From contig FO203512.1 in the NCBI GenBank assembly GCA_000967895.1, forward strand, positions 755,582-819,581: 64,000 nucleotides of DNA. Direction: 5' to 3'. The notes under the pieces are model-generated. The model searched no databases. It worked only from the letters and a program-made list of their open reading frames with translations, and was not told where the DNA came from. A program made the translations under genes and the position numbers. The DNA is from Oleispira antarctica RB-8. GTDB taxonomy: Bacteria > Pseudomonadota > Gammaproteobacteria > Pseudomonadales > Oceanobacteraceae. Below, piece after piece: positions 45,367 to 54,552 of this stretch; positions within the stretch are counted from its first letter, which is position 1; each line of letters opens with the position of its first letter.

Positions 45367-46320
45367 ATGAAAAAAATACTAATTGCTGCTGTTGCAACAA
45401 TGACGTTAGCTGCTCCCACTCAAGCGGGTTGGTTTAGTAACTATTTTAAATATACCAAAACAAAAAATCCGATTGTTTTAGTCCCTGGAATTTTTGCTTT
45501 CGATACCATTGCTGGTATTGATTATTGGTATCAAATTCCATCGGCAATTGAATCACGGGGCGGTACCGTTTTTGTACCAAAAATTAATGCATTCGATGGC
45601 TCGGTTGAGCGTGGCGAACAACTTATTGCTCAACTTGATGAAATTAAAGCCAGCTCTCGCGGAAAAATTACCAAGTTTAATTTAATGGGGCATAGCCAGG
45701 GTGGCGTGACTTCACGTTACGTTATGACGGTGCGTCCTGATCTAGTTGCATCCGTTACGTCTATGTCGACGCCACATACCGGTTCACCGGTTGCAGATCT
45801 GCTAACCGGAGTCGCACCTGAGGGAACAGCGCAAGGGAATCTTTTTGCGGCGATAGGTGATGCAGTAGGTAATCTGGTTAATTTATTATCGAATAACAAA
45901 GCCAGTGATTCAGATCTTTATGCGATGTTGAGTGAATTCAATAAGGTGGGTGCAGGAGACTTTAATACACGCTATCCCCTAGGCTTACCAGAGCAGGAAT
46001 GTGGTGAAGGGCCACGCTCTGTAACCGTAAATGGGCATGATATTGAATTGTTTTCATGGGGAGGCGCTGCGCCGCTAACAAGTATTATTGATCCGTCAGA
46101 TTTACTATTCGCTACAACCTCACTCACGTTTACGGGTGCTGATAGTGATGGCATCACTGGTGTGTGTGCAAATCATTTTGGTCGAGTTTTGCGGGATGAT
46201 TATGCAATGAATCACATTGATATTAATAATCATGTATTAGGCCTTGTCTCTTTGTTTGATACAAATCCTAAAACAGTATTTAAAAATCATGCGAATCGAT
46301 TGAAGAATATGGGCCTGTAG
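45367..46320 (+). CDS. Secreted triacylglycerol lipase, family I (LipA-like)
   Basis: A 317-residue lipase with a signal peptide (about 1-20, TQA-GW), secreted by the type II route in relatives. The nucleophile is Ser110 in MGHSQGGVTSR, the acid is in GADSDGITG and the His in MNHIDINN, whose Asp is the Ca ligand in the Pseudomonas enzyme. KNPIVLVPGIFAFD and IDYWYQIPSAI fit family I.1/I.2. Two oddities: PG replaces the usual HG at the oxyanion loop, and GHSQG replaces GHSHG. The next gene is its foldase. Confidence 0.93.
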   Translation: MKKILIAAVATMTLAAPTQAGWFSNYFKYTKTKNPIVLVPGIFAFDTIAGIDYWYQIPSAIESRGGTVFVPKINAFDGSVERGEQLIAQLDEIKASSRGKITKFNLMGHSQGGVTSRYVMTVRPDLVASVTSMSTPHTGSPVADLLTGVAPEGTAQGNLFAAIGDAVGNLVNLLSNNKASDSDLYAMLSEFNKVGAGDFNTRYPLGLPEQECGEGPRSVTVNGHDIELFSWGGAAPLTSIIDPSDLLFATTSLTFTGADSDGITGVCANHFGRVLRDDYAMNHIDINNHVLGLVSLFDTNPKTVFKNHANRLKNMGL

Positions 46321-46338
46321 TTTTAGGTCTCGCATAAT

Positions 46339-46399
46339 AAATCGCTGCACGACGATTAATAATCTGTTTTTTAAACAGCTAAAATTCGTGCGGCGATTT
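46339..46399 (+). other. Hairpin between lipase and foldase genes
   Basis: AAATCGCTGCACG (46339-46351) pairs with CGTGCGGCGATTT (46387-46399), with CTGTTT/AAACAG nested inside at 46364-46378. Only TAGTTTT follows. It may lower expression of the foldase relative to the lipase or stabilise the lipase message. Confidence 0.55.
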
Positions 46400-46440
46400 A
46401 GTTTTCCCAGTAGAGTGCTCTAGTATTATTGGAGAAAGTT

Positions 46441-47463
46441 ATGAATAAAAATAATAAGAAAATAATCGTTATATCGTGTTTATCAATCGCCATATTTTCA
46501 TTTATTTTTTTTGTCTTATATGCCAATGAAAATATTGTAAAACCAACAATGAATAATGAGCTTCAACCGCTATTGCTTAGCAATAAAGTAGCATTTGATA
46601 AAGTCATTATAGAAAACATAAATACCTTGTACGATTTTGATAAACCCCTTCCTAAAAGTTTAGAAGGCATCGATTTAAACATTGCATTGCCTCTGGATAG
46701 TCTTGGTAATTTAATCGTTGGCATGGAATTGAGAGATTTATTTGAATTGTATTTATCCGCCACCGGTGAAGAAGAGCTCGATGATATTTTATTACGTATT
46801 CAATACGCTCTGGCGCAGCAACTAACTGCGCCAGCATTGGAGCAGGGTTATGATGCATTGAAGCGTTTTATCGATTATAAAATTGAATTGGCTAATTTAG
46901 AAAAACAACCGCGTAATAATACGCTATCCGAGTTAGAAAATATTCGTCAGCAAAAAGAAATACTCGCAGCGATACAGCAAGAATATTTTACCCCAATTGA
47001 GAATGACGCCTTGTTTGCGGCCGAAACAGAATACGATGCCTTTATGCTTGAACATTTAACCATTCAGCAGAATGAGCAATTAAGCGCAGAAGAAAAACAG
47101 CATCAAGTTGAAGCTTTAGAGAGATCACTACCTGAAGATATTAGAGCAGGGCGTAGCAAGGCTATGGCTCCGGCTAAATTGTATCAACAGGCGGAAGTCA
47201 TGAAGGCTGACGGAAAAAGCGCTCCCGAAATTTATCAAATGCGTGCTCAGTCATTGGGTGAAGAGGCTGCAACCGCTTTGGCTCAGTTAGATCAGCAGCG
47301 TGATCAATGGCAGCAGCGACTCGGTGCGTTTAATTCCGAGTATCACTCTATTTCAGCATCGGGGCTCAGTAAGCAAGACCAAGAAACCGCGGTGAAAGCT
47401 TTATTGGCTCGCAATTTTGATGCCACAGAATCGATTAGAGTACGTGCATTGACGGGGTTATAG
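46441..47463 (+). CDS. Lipase-specific foldase (Lif/LipB-type)
   Basis: A 340-residue membrane-anchored chaperone. One N-terminal helix (about 8-28) is followed by a variable linker, PLPKSLEGIDLN (the S-L-x-G-T/I-D region), ELRDLFELYLSATGEE (a variant of the Rx1x2FDYxLSA motif, with E and L for D and Y) and a long coiled, Gln-rich extension (about 130-335). It folds the upstream lipase in the periplasm. ATG 46441 is preferred to TTG 46429 because GGAG lies 6 nt before it. Confidence 0.88.
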   Translation: MNKNNKKIIVISCLSIAIFSFIFFVLYANENIVKPTMNNELQPLLLSNKVAFDKVIIENINTLYDFDKPLPKSLEGIDLNIALPLDSLGNLIVGMELRDLFELYLSATGEEELDDILLRIQYALAQQLTAPALEQGYDALKRFIDYKIELANLEKQPRNNTLSELENIRQQKEILAAIQQEYFTPIENDALFAAETEYDAFMLEHLTIQQNEQLSAEEKQHQVEALERSLPEDIRAGRSKAMAPAKLYQQAEVMKADGKSAPEIYQMRAQSLGEEAATALAQLDQQRDQWQQRLGAFNSEYHSISASGLSKQDQETAVKALLARNFDATESIRVRALTGL

Positions 47464-47564
47464 TCTGCTTATTAGTGGCTTTGCATTGAAAGCTGATCTG
47501 CTTTATATTTACAGTGTAAATTTAAAGCCGTTATTAATACGGCGCTACCGTAGAGACTGACGCT

Positions 47565-48434
47565 ATGACATCGCCACAGATCGCAACATTGCCAGACTAT
47601 AAAAGTTTCAATATTACCCTTGAGAATAAGATCGCTCACGTCCAATTTTCTCGCCCCGAAGCCATGAATTCAATGGATAAAGCCTTCTGGCAAGAATTAC
47701 CTGTCTGCATGCGTGATATCGAAAGCCAGACCGATGCCCGCGTTATTGTCATATCTTCAACCGGTAAGCACTTCTCAGCAGGCATGGATTTGGGTGTATT
47801 CAGTGATAGTTCTACTATGCCACAATCGAAAGATCCCTCGCGTATGGCAGAAGGTCTGCGTCGTTTGGTATTGCAGCTGCAAGCCACTTTGAGCTCTTTG
47901 GAAGAAATTCGTCTGCCGGTATTAACCGCCATTCAAGGTGGCTGTATTGGTGGTGCGCTAGATTTAGTTTGCGCCGCAGACAGCCGTTATTGCACAGCCG
48001 ATGCGTACTTCACTATTAAAGAGACTGAACTGGGAATGACGGCCGACGTGGGCACATTGCAACGTCTGCCTAAATTAATTCCAGCAGGTATTGTGAAAGA
48101 GCTCGCGTTTACAGGGCGTAAATTTTCCGCACAAGAAGCTCAGCAGTTTGGTTTAGTAAACCGAGTTTATAATGATCAAGAAAGTATGCTTGTCGGCGTT
48201 ATGGAAATAGCGACTACTATTGCTGCTAATTCGCCATTAGCGGTCACGGGTTGCAAAGAAATGCTGAATTACAGTCGTGATCACACTGTAGAAGATAGCT
48301 TAAAGTATATGGCAACTTGGCAAGCGGGCATGTTTCGCCCTAATGACATGATGAAAACATTCCAAGCTAAGGCAATGAAAACTCAAGCTCAATACGATGA
48401 TCTGTTACCGATTAAAGGGCTATTTGAAAAGTAA
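47565..48434 (+). CDS. Crotonase, dienoyl-CoA isomerase (ECH1)-like
   Basis: A 289-residue enoyl-CoA hydratase-family enzyme. KHFSAGMDLGVF is the oxyanion-loop block, QGGCIGGALDLVCAADSRYC the second, and IKETELGMTADVGTLQRLPK keeps the Glu and Asp that in ECH1 (delta3,5-delta2,4-dienoyl-CoA isomerase) do the proton shifts, which is why I prefer this to a plain hydratase. It would let odd-position unsaturated fatty acids enter beta-oxidation, consistent with a lipase upstream. Single gene. Confidence 0.87.
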   Translation: MTSPQIATLPDYKSFNITLENKIAHVQFSRPEAMNSMDKAFWQELPVCMRDIESQTDARVIVISSTGKHFSAGMDLGVFSDSSTMPQSKDPSRMAEGLRRLVLQLQATLSSLEEIRLPVLTAIQGGCIGGALDLVCAADSRYCTADAYFTIKETELGMTADVGTLQRLPKLIPAGIVKELAFTGRKFSAQEAQQFGLVNRVYNDQESMLVGVMEIATTIAANSPLAVTGCKEMLNYSRDHTVEDSLKYMATWQAGMFRPNDMMKTFQAKAMKTQAQYDDLLPIKGLFEK

Positions 48435-48461
48435 GTATTGAACGCTAAGACTTGTAGTCTG

Positions 48462-48507
48462 CCCGAGTATTATTAGGTAATAACTGTTGTTACCTTATAA
48501 TACTGGG
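48462..48507. terminator. Long hairpin between convergent genes
   Basis: AGTATTATTAGGTAA (48466-48480) and TTACCTTATAATACT (48490-48504) pair over 15 positions with one mismatch, closed by CCC/GGG and a bulged G. It sits between convergent genes and has no T-run. Probably a bidirectional transcription end or a structured repeat. Confidence 0.55.
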
Positions 48508-48520
48508 ACATCGTACGGTA

Positions 48521-49348
48521 TTACTGAATGAAATTTGCAATCAGATTTGCTGTTTTAATCGGTCGGACTTTTGGTAAGAAGTGTCCAGCAAAACGTACAA
48601 CTTCGAGTTTTGCTCCTGCAATTTCGGCAACAATATCTTCGGTATGATGAAACTTAATAATTTCGTTAGAACCTACAAGCACTAACGTATCACTGTTAAT
48701 ACTATTTAAAGGTGCTAAGCAGTCCTGACCAGGAATGGTAGGTAAATAACAAGGAGACTTCCATAACGTCAAAAGTTTTTCTCTAAATATCGGCCAGTGT
48801 TTGGGGGTTGGGCTTATTACTTTATACTTTAAACCAAAGGTCAGATCAGAAAAGCGTGTAAACAGAGGCTCGCTATTTAATATCGTTGAAAAAGCTGGAA
48901 CATAAGTATCACCACGAAAGGAAGCGCCAATTAATACCAGCTTGTTCATTCGAGCGGGATGAAAAGCCGCAATGTTAGCAGCGATTACCGCGCCATCACT
49001 CCAGCCAGCAAAATGAGCATTATTAATGTTTAGATGATCTAGCAGTGCTAATGTATCGCTGGTCATTAACTCATAAGTGATAGGAACCGTTGCATCAGTG
49101 CTGCGACCGTGACCACGATTATCAATTTCAATGACTTTAAAATGTCGGGAAAGAATGGCTGTTTCCAAATGCCACATATCTGAGTCAACGTAACCACCAT
49201 GCAATAACACCAGTGGAGTTCCTGAACCATGAATTTCGTAATAGAGTTTAATGCCATTCACTTCAGCATATTCTGCTTGGCTAAACTGGGAGAAAGTAAT
49301 AATTAAGCTGATCACAGCTAATGGGATTTTCTTTATGAGTCTCATCAA
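48521..49348 (-). CDS. Exported alpha/beta hydrolase
   Basis: A 275-residue protein with a signal peptide (about 1-25, SQA-EY). LVLLHGGYVDSDMW has the HGG oxyanion loop, the nucleophile Ser is in FAGWSDGAVIAA, and the His is in VRFAGHFLPK near the C-terminus. The substrate is unknown. It is convergent with the crotonase gene. Confidence 0.86.
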   Translation of the reverse strand: MMRLIKKIPLAVISLIITFSQFSQAEYAEVNGIKLYYEIHGSGTPLVLLHGGYVDSDMWHLETAILSRHFKVIEIDNRGHGRSTDATVPITYELMTSDTLALLDHLNINNAHFAGWSDGAVIAANIAAFHPARMNKLVLIGASFRGDTYVPAFSTILNSEPLFTRFSDLTFGLKYKVISPTPKHWPIFREKLLTLWKSPCYLPTIPGQDCLAPLNSINSDTLVLVGSNEIIKFHHTEDIVAEIAGAKLEVVRFAGHFLPKVRPIKTANLIANFIQ

Positions 49349-50373
49349 TGAGTTCCTTATCCTTTTTAATGCGCTATAAAAGCGGTGGGGACTTTACCTC
49401 ATTAAGCAAAAGTTTTCATGAGTATTTACAAAATACTGATTATTATTTGAATAACTCAATATTATGAACTACTGAACTTTGTCATTTTTATTTTTGCGGA
49501 GATTCGCGTAGTGAATGCTTGGCTATCGTAAAATAGTTAATATTTACGGGTATGAATTCATACTTAGATAAACTCAGTCTTTTGGCTTATCTATCGAGTT
49601 GGTTTAACTCTTACGAAATCATTACTTGCTAAGATAAAGGTACTGACTTTAAGACCCTAATGAAGAGTTCTATTTCATCAACGGTTATTTTACATCACTT
49701 TTTATTTCTTCATCTAAATCACCCGTATTATATGCATTCTTTGAATTAATCAATGCAGAGTGATCGTGGGGGTATTTTTCAATTAGAAGATCGTAAGGGA
49801 AATCTGAAAAACTTCCATGGTCATTTACACATTCCATATATTGGTTCCCATGCGTTCTAATAACTTTTTCGCTGCAGTAAAGCAGGGCTGATTGAGTGTT
49901 TACGCATAAGGATCATATTTTATTTCATCTCGAATATATAAAAAAGCGATTGAATTTTCTTTATCTGAATGATGAGGTGAAGAATATAATTAGATTTTTC
50001 TTTTATTTTCATATGTAAATAATCAATAAAATCTGTTTCAGAAAGATGATTTCTTATTTTAAAATCCGTAATTATTAATGGTGGTTTATGGATTTTAATT
50101 AATGTCATTACTTAAAATGCAGTAGTTTTAGTGGTTAGTAATCTAAAATATATGAATAAGAACCTAGCAAGGACTGAATGAATTATTGAATTAATAAGAT
50201 TTTGCCATGATTAGATTTTAAATGAAAAATAATGCGTACGGTTGTTTTTATTATAGATATCGACGATACAAAAATCTTTATGTCTTAAATTACCTTTACC
50301 TGACTCATCTTGTCTTTTATGTACTTTCTGTGGCTTAATATTTTTCTTATAAACAGTCGCGAAGCCTTGCTCA
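49349..50373. other. AT-rich, nearly gene-free kilobase
   Basis: No convincing full gene. It contains a perfect 14-bp palindrome, GTATGAATTCATAC (49550-49563), a coding-like minus-strand fragment at 49685-49911, and a 62-codon minus-strand frame at 49920-50108 of low-complexity Ile/Lys-rich composition that I do not call. The right end must hold the AraC-family gene promoter. The base composition and fragment suggest old insertion and decay. Confidence 0.6.
49685..49911 (-). pseudogene. Possible gene remnant (C-terminal fragment)
   Basis: A minus-strand frame of about 75 codons without a start codon at its beginning encodes a protein-like stretch (for example HGSFSDFPYDLLIEKYPHDH then SALINSKNAYNTGDLDEEI) ending in TAA. 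Upstream it is closed by a stop. It looks like the 3' end of a lost gene. No family recognised. Confidence 0.3.
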
Positions 50374-51438
50374 GTGCCTAATAAAACCCTAAGTCAACAT
50401 CATGCCTCAGATACAGGCTCTCATTCAACTATTACGGCATATTCAACCATAGCTGCGTGGGCGATTGCTATTAGTTGGGCGTTGAAAGCTCAAGAGCTAA
50501 ATGCTGATGAGATTTTTGCTACTGCAGGATTAACCTTGAGTGATTTTGAGCAAAAACCTTCTAGTCGTATTCCGATCGAACATATGACTCAGCTATGGGA
50601 AGCATCAATAACAGCAACTTCGAATCCAGCCTTTGGCTTAAGTGTTACTGAACATGTACACGCAGTGCACCTTAAAGCTCTTGGCATGTTAATCGTGAGC
50701 TGCGAGAGCCTAGCGCAGGCACTTGATAAAATAGTCTCTTATCACGCTCTGGTGAGTGATTCTGTTCAACTGGATTTGCATCATTCTGCCGACAAAGTGG
50801 GTTTTAGTATTAGAGCGGTAGAAGGCGTGAATATCAGCCCTGCGGCGTATGATGCTTTTTTCTCTGTCATCGTGAAATTCTGCCGTAATATGATGGGTAA
50901 CGATGAGTTAGTCGCGAGACTAGACCTGATTCGTCATAAACCAAATTCTTTAAAGCCTTGGTTGAAATTTTTTGGTCGTGAGGTTTATTTCAATCAAGAT
51001 GATAACTGTTTATGGTTATACCGTTCATTTTTAGAAAAGAATTCTTTGCATTTCGACGAAAAAGTGCAGCAAATGAATGAGAATGCAGTGCAAGACTATC
51101 TGCAAGATATGAATGCGAATACCTGGGTCGACAAGTGTAGAAAGCATTTAATCATCGGTTTAAATGAAGAAGCCCCAAGCCTTACCAAAGTTGCAGGAAA
51201 GTTGAACGTTTCAGAGCGTACTCTCGCGAGGCACCTCAGAGCAGAAGGGGTAAGCTTTAGTGAGATATTACAGCAAAAGAAACAAGACCTTGCTTGTTAT
51301 TACTTATTGGAAACCGATGAGAATATTACCGGTGTAGCTTTAAATCTAGGGTTTCAGGATGTTAGTAACTTTAATCGAGCTTTTCAACGCTGGTATAATA
51401 TGACACCCTCCGATTTTCGTAATAAACGTATTAAATAA
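50374..51438 (+). CDS. AraC-family regulator with AraC_N (arabinose-binding-like) domain
   Basis: A 354-residue regulator of the OruR/PA-type AraC group. The N-terminal ligand domain (about 25-220) includes HAVHLKALGMLIVSCESLAQAL. The C-terminal helix-turn-helices (about 260-350) include LTKVAGKLNVSERTLARHLRAEG and VALNLGFQDVSNFNRAFQRW. The start is GTG 50374 without a strong ribosome binding site, so a few N-terminal residues are uncertain. No neighbouring metabolic target. Confidence 0.87.
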   Translation: MPNKTLSQHHASDTGSHSTITAYSTIAAWAIAISWALKAQELNADEIFATAGLTLSDFEQKPSSRIPIEHMTQLWEASITATSNPAFGLSVTEHVHAVHLKALGMLIVSCESLAQALDKIVSYHALVSDSVQLDLHHSADKVGFSIRAVEGVNISPAAYDAFFSVIVKFCRNMMGNDELVARLDLIRHKPNSLKPWLKFFGREVYFNQDDNCLWLYRSFLEKNSLHFDEKVQQMNENAVQDYLQDMNANTWVDKCRKHLIIGLNEEAPSLTKVAGKLNVSERTLARHLRAEGVSFSEILQQKKQDLACYYLLETDENITGVALNLGFQDVSNFNRAFQRWYNMTPSDFRNKRIK

Positions 51439-51484
51439 ACATCGATGCTTTTCGTATTGTTAATGGCTTTAGGCGACTTAAATA

Positions 51485-51880
51485 ATGTTTTTGAAAACTC
51501 TTCTGACCTTCGCCGTGATTTGTGCGGTTTATGTTTGGTATAGAACGCAGAAAGCTAAACAGGCGGATTATGATGCTAAGATTCAAGGCCGATTAATTGC
51601 GGTTGAGACTGCAAAAAATGCTTGGCTTAGACCCTTATTATATGGAATAGTCGCACTCTCTGTAGTCGCAGGTCTTTCTATGTATTACTTTTCGTGGCGA
51701 GATGATAATACGCAGTATCAGGTGACTATTACTAACCCTCAATCGGGCGTGACAGAAACCTTTATTGCGCTGAAAAAAGACATGCGTGGAAGGTTGTTTA
51801 TTACGCAGTCGGGTCGAGAGATTTGGACGTCTGATTTGGAAAGAATCGACATTAAAAAGTTAAGTTCAGGAAGTAATTGA
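51485..51880 (+). CDS. Small two-helix membrane protein
   Basis: A 131-residue protein with two hydrophobic helices (about 3-19 and 49-68) and a C-terminal soluble beta-rich part (TQYQVTITNPQSGVTETF). Similar small proteins are sometimes labelled NusG-like antitermination, which the sequence does not support. Function unknown. The stop is 3 bp before the YkgJ-type gene, so they are probably cotranscribed. Confidence 0.65.
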   Translation: MFLKTLLTFAVICAVYVWYRTQKAKQADYDAKIQGRLIAVETAKNAWLRPLLYGIVALSVVAGLSMYYFSWRDDNTQYQVTITNPQSGVTETFIALKKDMRGRLFITQSGREIWTSDLERIDIKKLSSGSN

Positions 51881-51883
51881 ATC

Positions 51884-52270
51884 GTGAAAGAGTGCAACTC
51901 TTGCGGTAAGTGCTGTATCAAATACAGCAATGGTGGTTTGTCGGCCTCTAAGCAGGAAGTTGAGCTGTGGGAGGTTTTTACTCCGACTATTGCGGAGTAT
52001 GTGCATAAAGGCGAGATTTGGGCTGACCCTAAAACGGGTAAGCTATTAGAACTTTGTCCTTTTTTGCGTTTAGAAACTAGTGTGAGTTCGTCGCGGGTAA
52101 AGTACAGCTGTGATATTTATTTTGATCGCCCAGATGATTGTAAATATTACCCGTCTAATGTGCAGGAAATGATTTTAGATGGCTGCGAAATGATAGAAGC
52201 ATCTGACTTAAAAAATCTGAAAAGAGCGCAGGCTAAACTCGATATTATTATGACGGATAGCCGAAGCTAA
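51884..52270 (+). CDS. YkgJ-family cysteine cluster protein
   Basis: A 128-residue protein opening with ECNSCGKCCIKYSNGGLSAS, the CxxCxxCC cluster of the YkgJ/UPF0153 Zn- or Fe-binding family, and having further Cys in LCPFLR, YSCDIYFDRPDDCKYYP and DGCEM. GTG start. It overlaps the convergent diguanylate cyclase gene by 4 bp at the 3' end. The family may bind a metal or Fe-S cluster; the role is unknown. Confidence 0.82.
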   Translation: MKECNSCGKCCIKYSNGGLSASKQEVELWEVFTPTIAEYVHKGEIWADPKTGKLLELCPFLRLETSVSSSRVKYSCDIYFDRPDDCKYYPSNVQEMILDGCEMIEASDLKNLKRAQAKLDIIMTDSRS

Positions 52271-53379
52271 TCCTCAATTTGGCTTAACTCAGAGCATACA
52301 CGATTACGGCCATTAGCCTTTGCTTGATACAGCGCTTTATCTGCTTGATCTAGCCACTTATAGGCATTACTGAATTGCGCACTGAGAGGAGCAATGCCGA
52401 TACTGATCGTGCAGCGATCAACTTTTTCGAATTTTGTGTGTTCAATTTTTTGTCGTAACCGTTCGGCAACTAATAAGGACTCTTCCAGGTCGCTATTGGG
52501 TAATAAAATAGCAAACTCTTCGCCCCCATAACGGCCTGCGATATCGCTATTGCGTAGCCCTTGTAAAATACTTCCAAGTTGCCTTAAAACATTATCACCA
52601 ACAAGGTGGCCGTAGGTATCGTTAATGTTTTTGAAATTATCGATATCGACCATCATGACGCAAGTTTTTTCACCTGACCGCTTACAGCGATTAAATTCTC
52701 CTAATAAGCGTTGTTCCCAATAACGACGGCTAAATACGCCTGTTAAGCTGTCATTACGGCTCAATTGTAATAACTTTCCTTTTTGAAATATAAGTAAACG
52801 AGTGAGCTTATAGTTGATTGTGGCCAATACCATTGGGTAAATGGTGATCATTGGAATGCACACTAAGATAACGAGAATATTTGATTCGAATTGAAAGCTT
52901 GGGTTTATCAGTAGGCTGGACAAAATAATGGCTAATATCATCGCGATAAAACCATGGAGGAAGAGTTTTAATCCACCGGTACTGATGTTGTTCATCATTA
53001 CTGCGGTAATAAACACCGTAGAAGGAATGAGCTCAAAAGACATTAAGGGTACCCACAGCCCAGTAAAAAAAGCATCAAATAGTAGGCTGCTTGTGACAAC
53101 TTTTGTTGTCACATTACTTCTCTTAGCCCATTGATAAGCGATATGTGGCCAAGCTAGACAAACGATGAATAAAAATGGCATCGCAATGGGAATTTTATGA
53201 TATCCGTCATCACTCACACCTAACACAGTAATAACAACCGCTAATCCTATTAGGTAGGCAAAGATACGAGCTGCGTAAGAATAATAGGCAATTCCTTTTA
53301 GCGCATTGTTTCTAAATTGAGACTCAGAATCCAAATTGGAATGCCTGTGAAATTGTATCGGAATGGTTAATAGTGACAA
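52267..53379 (-). CDS. Diguanylate cyclase with membrane sensor domain
   Basis: A 370-residue protein with six or so N-terminal helices (about 30-190) and a C-terminal GGDEF domain. The active site reads RYGGEEFAILLP and the domain starts RNDSLTGVFSRRYWEQRL, with MMVDIDNFKNINDTYGH binding metal and substrate. It should make cyclic di-GMP. No RxxD inhibitory site is evident five residues before GGEEF. The membrane part is MASE-like. Confidence 0.92.
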   Translation of the reverse strand: MSLLTIPIQFHRHSNLDSESQFRNNALKGIAYYSYAARIFAYLIGLAVVITVLGVSDDGYHKIPIAMPFLFIVCLAWPHIAYQWAKRSNVTTKVVTSSLLFDAFFTGLWVPLMSFELIPSTVFITAVMMNNISTGGLKLFLHGFIAMILAIILSSLLINPSFQFESNILVILVCIPMITIYPMVLATINYKLTRLLIFQKGKLLQLSRNDSLTGVFSRRYWEQRLLGEFNRCKRSGEKTCVMMVDIDNFKNINDTYGHLVGDNVLRQLGSILQGLRNSDIAGRYGGEEFAILLPNSDLEESLLVAERLRQKIEHTKFEKVDRCTISIGIAPLSAQFSNAYKWLDQADKALYQAKANGRNRVCSELSQIED

Positions 53380-53469
53380 ATTGTACTCGGGTGGCGTATT
53401 TTGTCTGTAATATTGAGCGTTTTATTGCAAGTAAATGTATTAAATGCTTTTAAAGCAGAATATATAAAA

Positions 53470-53501
53470 CGTATACGGTTTATGTATAAAGTGTATATAA
53501 T
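53470..53501 (+). promoter_or_regulatory. Candidate promoter/operator of the parD-like/map pair
   Basis: A CGTATACG palindrome (53470-53477) lies about 18 bp before a TATAAT hexamer (53496-53501), 40 bp upstream of the ParD-like start. This layout would allow self-repression by a ribbon-helix-helix protein. No clear -35 box was found. Confidence 0.4.
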
Positions 53502-53540
53502 GTAATGTGTATTATTATAAAATTCTTGGAATGCAATTCA

Positions 53541-53768
53541 ATGGGCATAGTTAAAATATCAGAACAGCTTCACGAAGAAATTCGAAAGTCGAGCAGCGTC
53601 ATGACACGATCGATTAATTCTCAAGCAGAATTCTGGATGAAAATGGGCATGTTGGCTGAACTAAACCCTAACTTGACATATGCCGAAATTATCCAGCAGC
53701 AATTAAAACAGCAAGAGTTTGATGTTAGTGTCTGCGACTTGAAGGTGCTCAACGGCGGGGCAAAGTAA
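53541..53768 (+). CDS. ParD-like antitoxin-family protein
   Basis: A 75-residue protein with MGIVKISEQLHEEIRKSSSV and MTRSINSQAEFWMKMGMLAE, the pattern of the ParD_like family (PF11903), a ribbon-helix-helix relative. ATG 53541 fits this N-terminus; the open frame begins at 53505. The stop is 1 bp before a methionine aminopeptidase gene. No ParE-type toxin gene is present, so the usual toxin-antitoxin pairing does not apply. Confidence 0.85.
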   Translation: MGIVKISEQLHEEIRKSSSVMTRSINSQAEFWMKMGMLAELNPNLTYAEIIQQQLKQQEFDVSVCDLKVLNGGAK

Positions 53769-53769
53769 A

Positions 53770-54552
53770 ATGAAGCAGTCTCAATCCGTGAATATTAAAA
53801 CCGATGAAGAAATAGGTTTAATGCGTGAGTCAGGACGCTTATTAGCGCAAGTCTTTGCCATGCTCGATGATTATGTTGTTAGTGGCATTACTACGCTTGA
53901 TATTGATACCAAAGTAGAAGACTTCATTGTTAATACTTTGAAGGCTCGTCCTGCCAGTAAAGGTCAATACGGTTATCAGTACACTCTTAATAGCTCTGTT
54001 AATGAAGTGGTGTGCCATGGAGTACCTAACCAGCATAAAGCTTTGAAACCTTCCGATATTGTAAATATCGACATTACTTTAGAGAAGAATGGTTTCATTG
54101 CTGACTCAAGCAAAATGTATGTCTTAGAAGGGGCTAGCCCACAAGCAAAACGCTTAGTTAAGATTACCTACGAAGCTTTGTGGAAAGGGATAGGGGTTGT
54201 TAAGCCTGGAGCAACTCTGGGTGATGTCGGTAATGCCGTACAGCGTCATGCCGAAGCGGCTGGTTATAGTGTAGTACGAGAATACTGTGGTCATGGTATT
54301 GGACGAGAAATGCATGAAGAGCCACAAGTACTGCATTATGGTAAGGCAGGTACCGGTTTAGTGCTTGAACCAGGGATGACCTTCACAATAGAGCCGATGA
54401 TTAATCAAGGTATACGAAAAACAAAAACCTTAAAAGATGGCTGGACGGTCGTGACCAAAGATAAAAAATTATCGGCGCAATGGGAACATACTATTTTGGT
54501 AACCGAGACGGGTTATGAAGTTTTAACGTTACGAGAAGAAGAGTGCGTTTAA
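53770..54552 (+). CDS. map: Type I methionine aminopeptidase paralogue
   Basis: A 260-residue M24 metallopeptidase removing N-terminal Met. All five metal ligands are in place: Asp in NIDITLEKNGF and ADSSKMY, His in YCGHGIGREMHEEPQ, Glu in TIEPM and AQWEHTILV. It is not next to rpsB-tsf as the housekeeping copy usually is, and pairs instead with a ParD-like gene. It is likely a second, dispensable copy. Confidence 0.93.
   Translation: MKQSQSVNIKTDEEIGLMRESGRLLAQVFAMLDDYVVSGITTLDIDTKVEDFIVNTLKARPASKGQYGYQYTLNSSVNEVVCHGVPNQHKALKPSDIVNIDITLEKNGFIADSSKMYVLEGASPQAKRLVKITYEALWKGIGVVKPGATLGDVGNAVQRHAEAAGYSVVREYCGHGIGREMHEEPQVLHYGKAGTGLVLEPGMTFTIEPMINQGIRKTKTLKDGWTVVTKDKKLSAQWEHTILVTETGYEVLTLREEECV

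Noticed and set aside
49920-50108. 62-residue minus-strand frame
   Set aside because: Low-complexity Ile/Lys-rich composition in AT-rich DNA, with no ribosome binding site or recognisable motif.
53541-54552. Classical ParD/ParE toxin-antitoxin system
   Set aside because: The partner is a complete methionine aminopeptidase, not a ParE fold.
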